This document shows, piece by piece, positions 55,142-63,894 of a stretch of 64,000 nucleotides of DNA. This DNA is from Confluentibacter citreus (GTDB lineage Bacteria > Bacteroidota > Bacteroidia > Flavobacteriales > Flavobacteriaceae). How positions within the stretch are numbered: position 1 is the stretch's first letter; every line of letters starts with the position of its first letter. The stretch is from contig NZ_NIXN01000001.1 in the NCBI RefSeq assembly GCF_002807055.1, positions 1,116,001 to 1,180,000 on the forward strand. Reading direction: 5' to 3'. The notes beneath the pieces were generated by a model. The model was given only the letters and a program-made list of their open reading frames with translations, was not told the origin of the DNA and made no database searches. The position numbers and the translations under genes are program-made.

Positions 55142-55183
55142 CAATCTCTATTAAATCGATAGGAATAATATAATACGAATAAA

Positions 55184-55447
55184 ATGATTGATCAAGTGCT
55201 AACAAATCCAAGTCAAACTGAGAAAGCGACCTATAAAACGGATGTGGCAAAAGAGAAGCCGATTAGAAGTATAGCAAAATCTATTAGTTGGAGAATAGTA
55301 GGAACGATAGATACCATGATCATTTCTTGGATTGTTACTGGTCACTTAAATACAGCACTTTTAATTGGGGGTGTTGAAGTAGTCACAAAAATGGTATTGT
55401 ACTTTTTTCACGAACGTATATGGAACTCAGTTAAATGGGGTAAATAA
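55184..55447 (+). CDS. DUF2061 small membrane protein
   Basis: An 87-residue protein with a cytoplasmic N-terminal tail of about 30 residues and a DUF2061 domain with two predicted membrane helices (SISWRIVGTIDTMIISWIVTG, then TALLIGGVEVVTKMVLYFF) ending in HERIWNSVKWG. First gene of the sulfate assimilation operon, 9 bases before cysH. DUF2061 proteins recur next to sulfate activation genes, so a role in sulfate uptake or enzyme anchoring is possible but unproven. Confidence 0.88.
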   Translation: MIDQVLTNPSQTEKATYKTDVAKEKPIRSIAKSISWRIVGTIDTMIISWIVTGHLNTALLIGGVEVVTKMVLYFFHERIWNSVKWGK

Positions 55448-55456
55448 GAGATTACA

Positions 55457-56077
55457 ATGATAACGGAAAATCAAATAAAAGAATTGAACGACGCTTATAA
55501 AAGTGCAAAGCCCTCTGAAATCATACAGAAGGCTTTTGAGCTTAGTAAAGAAGCGGTAGTAACAACAAATTTCAGGCCGTATGAAGCAGCTATTTTACAT
55601 GCTGTAAATACTGTTGAGGCCAATGTGCCAGTGGTTTGGTGCGATACAGGTTACAATACACCACAAACCTATAGGCACGCTGAAAAAGTCATTAAAGATT
55701 TAAATCTAAACGTGTTTTTGTATGTGCCTAAACAAACATCGGCACACAGAGATGTGGTTATGGGTATTCCAAGTGTGGATGCGCCAGAACATGCTCTTTT
55801 TACGGAACAAGTAAAGTTAGAACCTTTCAGACGTGCTATGGAAGAACACAAACCAAAAGTTTGGTTCACCAATTTGCGTCAAGGCCAAACAGCATTTAGG
55901 GATAGTATTGGTATTTTCAGCGTTAGCAAAGATGGTGTTTTAAAGGTAAGTCCGTTCTATTATTGGTCTGATGCCGATTTAGATACATACTTAGCAGAAC
56001 ACCATTTACCAAATGAATTTAAATATTTCGACCCAACAAAAGCATTAGAAAATAGAGAGTGTGGTTTACATGCTTGA
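55457..56077 (+). CDS. cysH: phosphoadenylylsulfate reductase-like (CysH)
   Basis: A 206-residue reductase of the PAPS/APS reductase family that forms sulfite from activated sulfate with thioredoxin. The catalytic C-terminal ECGLHA is present. The Cys-Cys ... Cys-x2-Cys residues that hold the [4Fe-4S] cluster in APS-type enzymes are absent (only one other Cys, WCDTGYNT), which normally signals a PAPS-specific enzyme. No APS kinase (cysC) is in the window, so either it is elsewhere or this is a cluster-free APS reductase. Short for the family, at its N-terminus. Confidence 0.88.
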   Translation: MITENQIKELNDAYKSAKPSEIIQKAFELSKEAVVTTNFRPYEAAILHAVNTVEANVPVVWCDTGYNTPQTYRHAEKVIKDLNLNVFLYVPKQTSAHRDVVMGIPSVDAPEHALFTEQVKLEPFRRAMEEHKPKVWFTNLRQGQTAFRDSIGIFSVSKDGVLKVSPFYYWSDADLDTYLAEHHLPNEFKYFDPTKALENRECGLHA

Positions 56078-56155
56078 AATAGTGAAAAGTGGATAGTTAA
56101 AAGTAAAAAGGAGTAAAATTAAAATAACAAATATTCTTATTTCACCCGAGTAAGA

Positions 56156-56187
56156 ATTCCTCCCCTTCGGGGAGGTTAGGAGGGGCT
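56156..56187. repeat. CCTCCCC/GGGGAGG palindromic repeat, copy 2
   Basis: ATTCCTCCCCTTCGGGGAGG then TTAGGAGGGGCT. Reverse complement of copy 1 (29248-29279) with two mismatches in 32. It ends 4 bases before the cysD start codon, so its hairpin or the GGAGGGG could affect ribosome binding. Confidence 0.88.
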
Positions 56188-56191
56188 CATT

Positions 56192-57097
56192 ATGAATAAA
56201 GACACATCACATATAAATTCGCTAGAAAACGAAGCTATTTACATTTTAAGGGAAGTAGCGGCACAGTTTGAAAAACCTGTATTGTTGTTTTCTGGTGGAA
56301 AAGATTCCATTACCTTGGTAAGATTGGCCGTAAAAGCATTTTATCCAGCAAAAATTCCGTTTCCTTTAATGCATATCGACACGGGGCATAATTTCCCGGA
56401 AACCATAGAATTTAGAGATAAATTGGTTAAGGAATTAGGATTGGAACTGATTGTTAGAAACGTTCAAGATTCCATTGATGAAGGAAAAGTAAAAGAGGAA
56501 TCTGGAAGGTATGCTAGTAGAAATCAATTGCAAACTACCACACTTTTAGACGCCATTGAAGAATTTAAATTTGATGCGTGTATCGGTGGTGCACGTCGTG
56601 ATGAAGAAAAAGCACGAGCTAAAGAGCGTATTTTTTCGGTTCGTGACGATTTTGGTCAGTGGGACGAAAAAAACCAACGTCCGGAGTTGTTCGATATGTT
56701 AAACGGACAAATTAATTTAGGTCAAAATGTACGCGTGTTCCCAATTTCAAACTGGACAGAATTGGATGTTTGGTCCTATATTGAACAAGAGAATATTGAA
56801 ATTCCATCCATTTATTTTGCACACAAACGTAAAGTATTTTTAAGGGATGGCATGATTTGGTCAGCCGAAGATGAAGTGGTTTATAGAGATGATCATGAGG
56901 AAGTGATTGAAGAATTGGTACGTTTTAGAACCGTAGGCGATATGAGTTGCACGGCAGCTGTGTTGTCTGATGCGACGACCATTTCAAAAGTGGTTGCTGA
57001 AATCAGGGAATCAACCATTTCAGAACGTGGTGCGCGTATAGACGATAAACGCTCTGAAGCTGCGATGGAAAAACGTAAACAACAGGGGTATTTTTAA
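56192..57097 (+). CDS. cysD: sulfate adenylyltransferase subunit 2
   Basis: ATP-pyrophosphatase half of ATP sulfurylase, making adenylylsulfate. The 301-residue protein has the PP-motif FSGGKDSITLVRLAV and the family sequences CIGGARRDEEKARAKERIFS and TELDVWSYIEQENIEIPSIYF. It follows cysH by 114 bases including a repeat, and is followed by cysN after a 161-base gap with two more repeats. Confidence 0.97.
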   Translation: MNKDTSHINSLENEAIYILREVAAQFEKPVLLFSGGKDSITLVRLAVKAFYPAKIPFPLMHIDTGHNFPETIEFRDKLVKELGLELIVRNVQDSIDEGKVKEESGRYASRNQLQTTTLLDAIEEFKFDACIGGARRDEEKARAKERIFSVRDDFGQWDEKNQRPELFDMLNGQINLGQNVRVFPISNWTELDVWSYIEQENIEIPSIYFAHKRKVFLRDGMIWSAEDEVVYRDDHEEVIEELVRFRTVGDMSCTAAVLSDATTISKVVAEIRESTISERGARIDDKRSEAAMEKRKQQGYF

Positions 57098-57125
57098 AGG
57101 CCCCCTAACCCCCAAAGGGGGAACT
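57098..57125. repeat. CCCCC/GGGGG palindromic repeat
   Basis: AGGCCCCCTAACCCCCAAAG continuing GGGGAACT, a relative of copies 1 and 2 with the stem CCCCC/GGGGG, directly after the cysD stop. Confidence 0.75.
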
Positions 57126-57225
57126 CGCACGTTTGCGAATATAAAGCCTGCATTATTTTATATTCTTGTAGGTATAGAAAAAGTAAATGAATAAAAAATA
57201 AATTTAAAATATAACCCGAACAAAC

Positions 57226-57257
57226 ACCCTCTCCTTTGGAGAGGGCTGGGGAGAGGC
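57226..57257. repeat. CCCTCTCC/GGAGAGGG palindromic repeat
   Basis: Perfect 8-base hairpin CCCTCTCC TTT GGAGAGGG followed by CTGGGGAGAGGC, ending one base before the cysN ATG. It leaves no room for a normal ribosome binding site except the purine-rich GGGGAGAGG in the repeat itself. Confidence 0.85.
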
Positions 57258-57258
57258 T

Positions 57259-58506
57259 ATGGAAGTAATAAAAATTGCAACAGCAGGAAGTGTAGATGAC
57301 GGAAAAAGTACCTTGATAGGGCGCATACTTTACGATACAAAATCATTAACGACTGATAAGTTAGAAGCTATAGAAAAAACCAGTAAACAAAGAGGATACG
57401 ATTATCTGGATTTTTCTTTGGCTACAGATGGTTTGGTTGCTGAAAGAGAGCAAGGTATCACCATTGATGTGGCCCATATCTATTTTTCAACAGCGAAAAA
57501 AAGTTACATCATTGCCGATACTCCTGGGCATGTGGAATATACTAGAAACATGGTTACTGGCGCTTCTACATCACAAGCCTCTATCATTTTAATTGATGCT
57601 AGAAAAGGTGTGATTGAGCAAACCAATAGACACTTCTTCATCAATAATTTATTAAGAATTAAAGATGTGGTAGTTGCTATTAATAAAATGGATTTGGTGG
57701 ATTATTCTGAAGACATCTATAATAAAATCAAAGCTGATTTTTCAGAATTGATGAGTAAAAGGGATTATCAGGATCAAAAAATAACATTCATTCCAGTAAG
57801 TGCTTTAAAAGGTGATAATGTGGTGAATAGATCACAAAGAATGCCTTGGTATACTGGTCAGTCGTTGTTAGAGCATTTTGAGAAATTAGATAAAGCTGAT
57901 ATTTTTAATGTAGGTACGCCACGTTTTCCTGTGCAATATGTCATCCGACCAAAAACTGAAGATTTTCATGATTTCAGAGGGTATGCAGGTAAAGTATATG
58001 GTGGCGAGTTAAGTGTTGGTGATGATATTTTGGTGTTGCCTTCAAAAACAAGATCAAAAATTAAGGACATTTATTTTTACGATCAAAAATACCAAACGGC
58101 TTCCAGACGTTCTTCGGTAACGATCACTTTGGAAAACGACATTAATGTAAGTCGTGGTGATATGATTGTTAAAGATGGTGATTTACCAACTATTGATAAA
58201 GAATTCACGGCCAACGTATGTTGGATGGATTCAAAACAATTGGTGCCGGGCGCTAAATACGTTGTGCAGCACGGTATTAATAAAGTTTTAGGTAAGGTTG
58301 AGAGAATCAACCATAAGATACATCCAGATTATTCTGGTATAGAAAAAAATGTTACGGAATTAGGGGTAAACGATATCGCTTCGGTAACATTTAAATTAAA
58401 TAAGCCTATTTTTTATGATCAATTTAAAAACCATAGAACCAACGGTTCGTTCATTTTAATTGATACACAATCCAACAATACGGTCGGAGCTGGCTTCATT
58501 CAATAA
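57259..58506 (+). CDS. cysN: sulfate adenylyltransferase subunit 1 (GTPase)
   Basis: EF-Tu-like GTPase that drives ATP sulfurylase. The 415-residue protein has G1 GSVDDGKSTLIGR, G3 DTPGHVEYTRNM and G4 NKMDLV followed by two beta-barrel domains. It has no fused C-terminal APS kinase domain (CysC), unlike many CysNC proteins. It begins immediately after a palindromic repeat and ends 11 bases before the sulfite reductase gene. Confidence 0.97.
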   Translation: MEVIKIATAGSVDDGKSTLIGRILYDTKSLTTDKLEAIEKTSKQRGYDYLDFSLATDGLVAEREQGITIDVAHIYFSTAKKSYIIADTPGHVEYTRNMVTGASTSQASIILIDARKGVIEQTNRHFFINNLLRIKDVVVAINKMDLVDYSEDIYNKIKADFSELMSKRDYQDQKITFIPVSALKGDNVVNRSQRMPWYTGQSLLEHFEKLDKADIFNVGTPRFPVQYVIRPKTEDFHDFRGYAGKVYGGELSVGDDILVLPSKTRSKIKDIYFYDQKYQTASRRSSVTITLENDINVSRGDMIVKDGDLPTIDKEFTANVCWMDSKQLVPGAKYVVQHGINKVLGKVERINHKIHPDYSGIEKNVTELGVNDIASVTFKLNKPIFYDQFKNHRTNGSFILIDTQSNNTVGAGFIQ

Positions 58507-58517
58507 AAAAAAAGATT

Positions 58518-60620
58518 ATGCAAACTTTTAGAACAGAAATAGAAAATCAAGTTGTCGAAAAGGATATTATCGATTTAGCTAAAAGAATTGAACTTTTTCA
58601 AACTGGAAAGTTAGACGAAGAAAAATTTAGAAGTCTTCGTTTAGCTCGTGGTATCTACGGTCAACGTCAAGAAGGCGTACAAATGATTCGTATTAAATTG
58701 CCTTACGGAAAGGTAAAGAGCAATCAATTACGTCGGATTTCTGATGTGTCAGATGAATATTCTCGTGGACGATTACATATCACCACGCGTCAAGATATTC
58801 AGATTCATTATGTTGATATCAACAGAACACCAGAACTTTGGTCGCAATTGGATAAAGACGACGTGACCATTAGGGAAGCTTGTGGTAACACTGTTCGAAA
58901 TATCACCGCTTCTGAACTTGCAGGCATTGATGTTAACGAACCATTTGATGTGTCGCCTTATGCCGATGCCATGTTTCGTTTCTTTTTAAGAAACCCGATT
59001 TGTCAAGAAATGGGACGAAAATTCAAGGTGTCATTTTCATCTTCTGATGAAGATACGGGATTATCATACATGCATGATTTAGGTTTTATAGCCAAGATTG
59101 AAAATGGTGAGCGTGGATTTAAGGTAATGATTGGTGGCGGATTAGGATCTCAACCTCGTGAAGCCGATGTGCTTTATGAATTTTTGCCAACAGACAAAAT
59201 CATTCCAACCATGGAAGGTGTTGTACGTGTGTTTGACCGTTACGGCGAACGTAAAAGTCGTGCCAAAGCGCGTATGAAATTCTTAATTAAAGATATTGGG
59301 TTGGATGCTTTCATTAAATTGGTTGAAGAAGAGCAAGAAGCTATTGAGCATAAATCTGTTGTGATTGATGCCAGTGCTTACCCAGTTTTGAGGCCAGTGT
59401 CTGTTGAAGCACCTCAAGTAGCCATTAACGACCAAAAAGCCTTCGATTTATGGAAATCTACGAACCTCATTCCTCAAAAACAGGAAGGTTATGTAGCCAT
59501 CGGAATCAAAGTGTTATTAGGTGATTTTTATACAGATAAAGCCCGTTTATTAGCGGATTTAGTTGAAAAATATGCTGCTGGAGAAATACGTTTGTCATTA
59601 CGTCAAAATATCGTGATTCCTTTTGTTAAGGAAGATTTAGTGCCGTTTTTCTACACCGAATTGGAAAAATTAGGTTTTGTGGAGGCAGGTTATAATAAAG
59701 CAGTCGATATTACCGCTTGTCCTGGAACGGATACCTGTAATTTAGGAATTGCAAGTAGTACAGGAATCGCAGATGAGTTGGAACGTGTTATAAAAACCGA
59801 ATATCCACAATACTTAACTAAAGACGATTTAGTAATAAAAATTAGTGGTTGTATGAATGCGTGTGGACAGCACAATATGGCGAATATTGGTTTCCAAGGG
59901 ATGTCTGTTCGTACACCAGATAAATTGGTGGCACCTGCTTTACAAGTGTTATTAGGTGGTGAAAATTTAAAAAATGGTAAAGGAGCTTTTGCAGATAAAG
60001 TAGTAAAAGTGCCAAGTAAAAGGGGCCCTGAAGCGTTGCGTAGAATATTAAATGATTTTGAAGCCAATGCCAACGGAAAAACATTTTATGAGTATTACCA
60101 AGTAACAGGGGAGCGTTATTTTTATGATTTATTGAATGACCTTCAAGATGTTACCAATTTAACGCAAGACGATTTTATTGATTGGGGAACCAACGAAGAT
60201 TACGTTAAGGAAATTGGTATTGGCGAATGTGCTGGCGTGGTCATTGATTTAATTGCAACCTTGTTTTTTGAAAGTGAAGAGAAAATAGAAAATGCTAAAA
60301 TATCATTTGATAACAAAGTGTATTCTAGCGCTATTTACCATGCCTATAGTTCTATGGTAAATTCTGCGAAAGCATTGCTTATAGCAGAAAATAAAAGCAC
60401 AAACACCCATGCGGGCATCATCAGTCAGTTTGATGAAATGTTTGTGGAAAGTGGGAAAATAAATTTAGGTGTTTCATTTTCTGAATTGATTTATCAAATT
60501 AATAAAAATGCACCAACCGAAGCTTTTGCATCGAAATACATTGAAAGTGCCAATCTGTTTTTAGATAAGGTAAGGACGTATAGAGAAGAAGAAAACAAGC
60601 TTGAGAAAGCGGCTGTTTAA
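58518..60620 (+). CDS. sulfite/nitrite reductase (siroheme) fused to a HEPN domain
   Basis: A 700-residue protein. Residues 1-570 are a duplicated siroheme reductase with ferredoxin-like half-domains and the cluster cysteines Cys401-x5-Cys407 (ACPGTDTCNL) and Cys445-x3-Cys449 (SGCMNACGQH). LRLARGIYGQRQEG and RGRLHITTRQDIQIHY are siroheme-binding family motifs. From about 575 to 690 there is a HEPN-type helical domain (KVYSSAIYHAYSSMVNSAKALLIAEN, then NTHAGIISQFDEMF). The Arg-x4-6-His RNase motif is not evident. Its operon of cysDN and siroheme genes argues for sulfite as substrate. HEPN may mediate assembly or regulation. Confidence 0.92.
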   Translation: MQTFRTEIENQVVEKDIIDLAKRIELFQTGKLDEEKFRSLRLARGIYGQRQEGVQMIRIKLPYGKVKSNQLRRISDVSDEYSRGRLHITTRQDIQIHYVDINRTPELWSQLDKDDVTIREACGNTVRNITASELAGIDVNEPFDVSPYADAMFRFFLRNPICQEMGRKFKVSFSSSDEDTGLSYMHDLGFIAKIENGERGFKVMIGGGLGSQPREADVLYEFLPTDKIIPTMEGVVRVFDRYGERKSRAKARMKFLIKDIGLDAFIKLVEEEQEAIEHKSVVIDASAYPVLRPVSVEAPQVAINDQKAFDLWKSTNLIPQKQEGYVAIGIKVLLGDFYTDKARLLADLVEKYAAGEIRLSLRQNIVIPFVKEDLVPFFYTELEKLGFVEAGYNKAVDITACPGTDTCNLGIASSTGIADELERVIKTEYPQYLTKDDLVIKISGCMNACGQHNMANIGFQGMSVRTPDKLVAPALQVLLGGENLKNGKGAFADKVVKVPSKRGPEALRRILNDFEANANGKTFYEYYQVTGERYFYDLLNDLQDVTNLTQDDFIDWGTNEDYVKEIGIGECAGVVIDLIATLFFESEEKIENAKISFDNKVYSSAIYHAYSSMVNSAKALLIAENKSTNTHAGIISQFDEMFVESGKINLGVSFSELIYQINKNAPTEAFASKYIESANLFLDKVRTYREEENKLEKAAV

Positions 60621-60629
60621 AAGATAGAA

Positions 60630-61397
60630 ATGAACATAAAAACTCCAAAATTAACAGTTGTAGGCGCAGGGCCTGGGGATGTAGATTTAATTACCATTAA
60701 AGCAATTAAAGCGATTGAATCTGCCGATGTGATACTGTATGATGCGCTTATTAATGAGGAGTTGCTAAAATATGCTTCAAAAGACGCTGAGATTATTTTT
60801 GTGGGCAAACGCAAAGGATGTTATGCCTTTCAGCAAGAACAAATTAATGAACTCATCGTTGCCAAAGCTCATGAAAAAGGGCATGTTGTGAGATTAAAGG
60901 GAGGCGACCCATTCATTTTTGGAAGAGGCGCGGAGGAGATTGATTATGTACAACCTTTTGGGTTGGAAACCTATGTGGTGCCTGGGATATCCTCTATAAG
61001 TGCTGTACCAGGGTATCAAGGAATTCCTTTAACGAAAAGACATGCTGCCGAAAGTTTTTGGGTGATTACGGGAACAACGAAAAATCATCAGTTATCTGAA
61101 GATGTTGCTATTGCAGCAAAATCGACTGCAACCATTGTCATTCTCATGGGAATGGCTAAGTTGGAAGAGATTGTAAAGGTTTTTTCAGCTGAAAACAAAC
61201 AAGATACGGCTGTAGCGATTATTCAAGAAGGCACAACGATTAATGAAAAAGTAGGGATTGGAACAATTAGCACCATCCAGCAAGTTGTTGAAGAAAAACA
61301 ATTGTCTTCTCCTGCAATTATTGTTATCGGCGATGTGGTGAAAGAGCGTGTTCAACTTTCATCTTTAGTTGAGAATTTGAATGAGAATTTAGGTTAA
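60630..61397 (+). CDS. cobA: uroporphyrinogen-III C-methyltransferase
   Basis: SAM-dependent SUMT that makes precorrin-2 for siroheme. The 255-residue protein has VVGAGPGDVDLITIKA, VRLKGGDPFIFGRGAEE and the PGISSISAVPGYQGIPLTKR stretch of the family. With the next gene it replaces a fused CysG. Starts 9 bases after the sulfite reductase, its only likely cofactor customer here. Confidence 0.95.
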   Translation: MNIKTPKLTVVGAGPGDVDLITIKAIKAIESADVILYDALINEELLKYASKDAEIIFVGKRKGCYAFQQEQINELIVAKAHEKGHVVRLKGGDPFIFGRGAEEIDYVQPFGLETYVVPGISSISAVPGYQGIPLTKRHAAESFWVITGTTKNHQLSEDVAIAAKSTATIVILMGMAKLEEIVKVFSAENKQDTAVAIIQEGTTINEKVGIGTISTIQQVVEEKQLSSPAIIVIGDVVKERVQLSSLVENLNENLG

Positions 61398-61398
61398 C

Positions 61399-61992
61399 AT
61401 GGAAGAAAGAAACAATCTATATCCCATTTTTTTAAAACTAAGTAACCTTAAAGTGCTCATCGTTGGTGGTGGAAATGTTGCTGAAGAAAAATTGTCATTT
61501 ATATTGAAGTCCAGTCCAGATGCTTGTGTAACAATGGTGTCACCTATGTTTCGGGAAGGTACTTTATCTTTGGCGGAACAAGGCAATGTCAAGTTAATAA
61601 AGAATAGATACAGCAAACGTTTCTTAAAAGGGAAACATATTGTGATTGCAACTACCGATGTGCCCGCTATAAATGTAAAAGTTTACAAGCATTGCAGAAA
61701 ACGTAGCATTTTGGTCAATGTCGCCGATAATCCACCGTATTGCGATTTTTATATGGGTGGTATCGTAACTAAAGGCAATGTGAAAGTGGCGATTTCCACG
61801 AATGGAAAATCACCTACAACAGCCAAACGTTTACGTCAGTTTTTCGAGGATGTTATTCCAGAAAATGTAGATGACTTGGTTAAAAATTTGAATGAATATA
61901 GAAAAACAATAAAAGGTGATTTTCAAGAAAAAGTGGAAACACTCAACGAATTTACCAAAGGATTAATTGAAAAAAAAGTGCAAAATGATTAA
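61399..61992 (+). CDS. precorrin-2 dehydrogenase / sirohydrochlorin ferrochelatase (CysG-N/Met8-like)
   Basis: A 197-residue protein with the Rossmann motif LKVLIVGGGNVAEEKL, then NVADNPPYCDFYMGGIVTKG and VAISTNGKSPTTAKRLR, characteristic of the CysG N-terminal/Met8 family. It oxidises precorrin-2 and may also insert iron to give siroheme. One base after cobA; its end overlaps the next gene by 8 bases. Confidence 0.93.
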   Translation: MEERNNLYPIFLKLSNLKVLIVGGGNVAEEKLSFILKSSPDACVTMVSPMFREGTLSLAEQGNVKLIKNRYSKRFLKGKHIVIATTDVPAINVKVYKHCRKRSILVNVADNPPYCDFYMGGIVTKGNVKVAISTNGKSPTTAKRLRQFFEDVIPENVDDLVKNLNEYRKTIKGDFQEKVETLNEFTKGLIEKKVQND

Positions 61993-63037
61993 AACAGATA
62001 TACTCATTATAGGTGCAGGGCCAACAGGATTATTCACGGTTTTTGAGGCAGGATTATTGAAATTAAAATGTCATTTAATTGATGCATTGCCACAACCAGG
62101 TGGTCAATGTTCAGAAATATATCCTAAAAAACCTATTTATGATATTCCAGGTTTCCCTGAAATATTGGCGGGCGATTTAACCAGAAACCTATTAGAACAA
62201 GGTAAACAGTTTGAGCCTGGTTTTACATTAGGTGAACGTGCAGAAACTATAGAAAAACAAGATGATGGGTCGTTTATTGTGACTACCAATAAAGGCACAA
62301 AACACCAAGCGCCCGTAGTTGCTATTGCAGGTGGTTTAGGGTCTTTCGAACCTAGAAAACCAGCGTTGGATAATCTGGAAATTTATGAAGATAATGGGTT
62401 GGAATATTTCATCAAAGACCCAGAAGTATATAGAAATAAAAGAGTGGTTATTTCTGGAGGTGGTGATTCTGCTTTAGATTGGAGTATCTTTTTGGCCGAT
62501 GTAGCCTCAGAAGTGACATTAATACACAGAAGAAACGAATTCAGAGGTGCTCTTGATTCCGTTGAAAAAGTAAGTGAATTAAAAGAGCTAGGGAAAATCA
62601 ATTTAGTAACGCCTGCCGAAGTTGTTGAGCTCCATGGTAACGGTAAAATTGAAGCGGTTACAGTAAATATAGATGGAGAGTTGAGCCAAATTGAAACCGA
62701 TCATTTTATTCCATTATTCGGGTTGTCTCCTAAATTAGGACCTATTGCAGATTGGGGATTGGAAATTGAAAAAAATGCTATAAAAGTTGATAATTCCCTA
62801 AACTATCAAACTAATATTCCTGGTATTTTCGCTATTGGCGACGTCAACACTTATCCAGAAAAATTAAAATTAATTCTTTGTGGATTCCATGAAGCAACTT
62901 TAATGTGTCAGGCAGCCTACAGAATTATCAATCCAGGTAAAAAGTATGTGTTAAAATATACAACTGTTAGTGGTATTGATGGTTTTGATGGTACACGTAA
63001 AGAAGCCCCAAAAGCAGTTGTGCAATCCATTCAATAA
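61985..63037 (+). CDS. ferredoxin/flavodoxin-NADP reductase, thioredoxin-reductase-like
   Basis: A 350-residue flavoprotein with FAD motif IIGAGPTGLFTVFEAG, PQPGGQCSEIYPKK and NADPH motif VISGGGDSALDWS, ending GIFAIGDVNTYPEKLKL. It lacks the CxxC redox pair of thioredoxin reductase, as expected for TrxR-like ferredoxin-NADP reductases. In this operon it probably supplies electrons (through ferredoxin) to the sulfite reductase. ATG at 61985 overlaps the upstream stop and is preferred to a codon at 61967. Confidence 0.93.
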   Translation: MIKTDILIIGAGPTGLFTVFEAGLLKLKCHLIDALPQPGGQCSEIYPKKPIYDIPGFPEILAGDLTRNLLEQGKQFEPGFTLGERAETIEKQDDGSFIVTTNKGTKHQAPVVAIAGGLGSFEPRKPALDNLEIYEDNGLEYFIKDPEVYRNKRVVISGGGDSALDWSIFLADVASEVTLIHRRNEFRGALDSVEKVSELKELGKINLVTPAEVVELHGNGKIEAVTVNIDGELSQIETDHFIPLFGLSPKLGPIADWGLEIEKNAIKVDNSLNYQTNIPGIFAIGDVNTYPEKLKLILCGFHEATLMCQAAYRIINPGKKYVLKYTTVSGIDGFDGTRKEAPKAVVQSIQ

Positions 63038-63120
63038 AAAGATTTTTTATCTAAATCTATATTGTTGTAAATTTCAGGATTGAATAACGACAACAAGTTA
63101 GATAATTAAAAATAGTTTAT

Positions 63121-63894
63121 ATGATGGATCCGTGCGAAGAATTGAACGAGAAGTTGATTCAAAAAAAATATAATGTGCGTTTAAAAGATGTTGTGAAAAC
63201 ATTTACGAAACGATTATTCTATTATATTTTTGATGAACATAACAATGAACTTCAATCTTTAAAAAAGACCTTTTTAGATATTACCGATAATTTAAACATC
63301 GAAAATAACGAGGCTGTTTGGGATGAATTTAAAGGTGAGTTCTCTGCTATTAGAGCAAAACTGGATTTAGATGCCATTGCGGTTGTAAATTTCGACCCAG
63401 CCACCAAAAGCTTAGAGGAAGTTTACATGGCATGTCCAGGATTTTATGCTATTTCCATTTATCGATTAAGTCATCAATTATATGTGCAAAAAGTGCCCAT
63501 TCTACCAAGAATGATGAGCGAATATGTGCATGGTATTACGGGTATTGATATTCATCCGGGAGCAACCATTGGCGAATCGTTTTTTGTTGACCACGGCACA
63601 GGAATCGTTATTGGGGAAACATCTATCATCAAAAATAATGTCAAGATTTTTCAAGGTGTTACTTTAGGAGGTATTCAAGTGAAGAAAAGCATGGAATCTA
63701 CGAAGCGTCATCCAACTATAGAAGATAATGTGACTATTTATGCCAATGCAACTATTTTAGGTGGTGATATTGTCATAGGAGCAAACAGCACTATTGGTGC
63801 AAACGTTTGGATAACTCAATCGGTTCCAGAAAACTCATTGGTGACGTATCAAACGGAAATTAAAATCAGACCAAAGAAAAATGGCATACGCTAG
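63121..63894 (+). CDS. cysE: serine O-acetyltransferase
   Basis: Makes O-acetylserine for cysteine synthesis. The 257-residue protein has a helical N-terminal domain and a left-handed beta helix of hexapeptide repeats (IDIHPGATIGESFFVDHGTG, VTLGGIQVKKS, TIYANATILGGDIVIGANST). His residues in DHGTG and the lid after GGIQ match the family. The C-terminal tail ends IRPKKNGIR rather than the terminal Ile peptide that docks in the cysteine synthase of E. coli. Its stop overlaps the start of the next gene by 14 bases. Confidence 0.93.
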   Translation: MMDPCEELNEKLIQKKYNVRLKDVVKTFTKRLFYYIFDEHNNELQSLKKTFLDITDNLNIENNEAVWDEFKGEFSAIRAKLDLDAIAVVNFDPATKSLEEVYMACPGFYAISIYRLSHQLYVQKVPILPRMMSEYVHGITGIDIHPGATIGESFFVDHGTGIVIGETSIIKNNVKIFQGVTLGGIQVKKSMESTKRHPTIEDNVTIYANATILGGDIVIGANSTIGANVWITQSVPENSLVTYQTEIKIRPKKNGIR

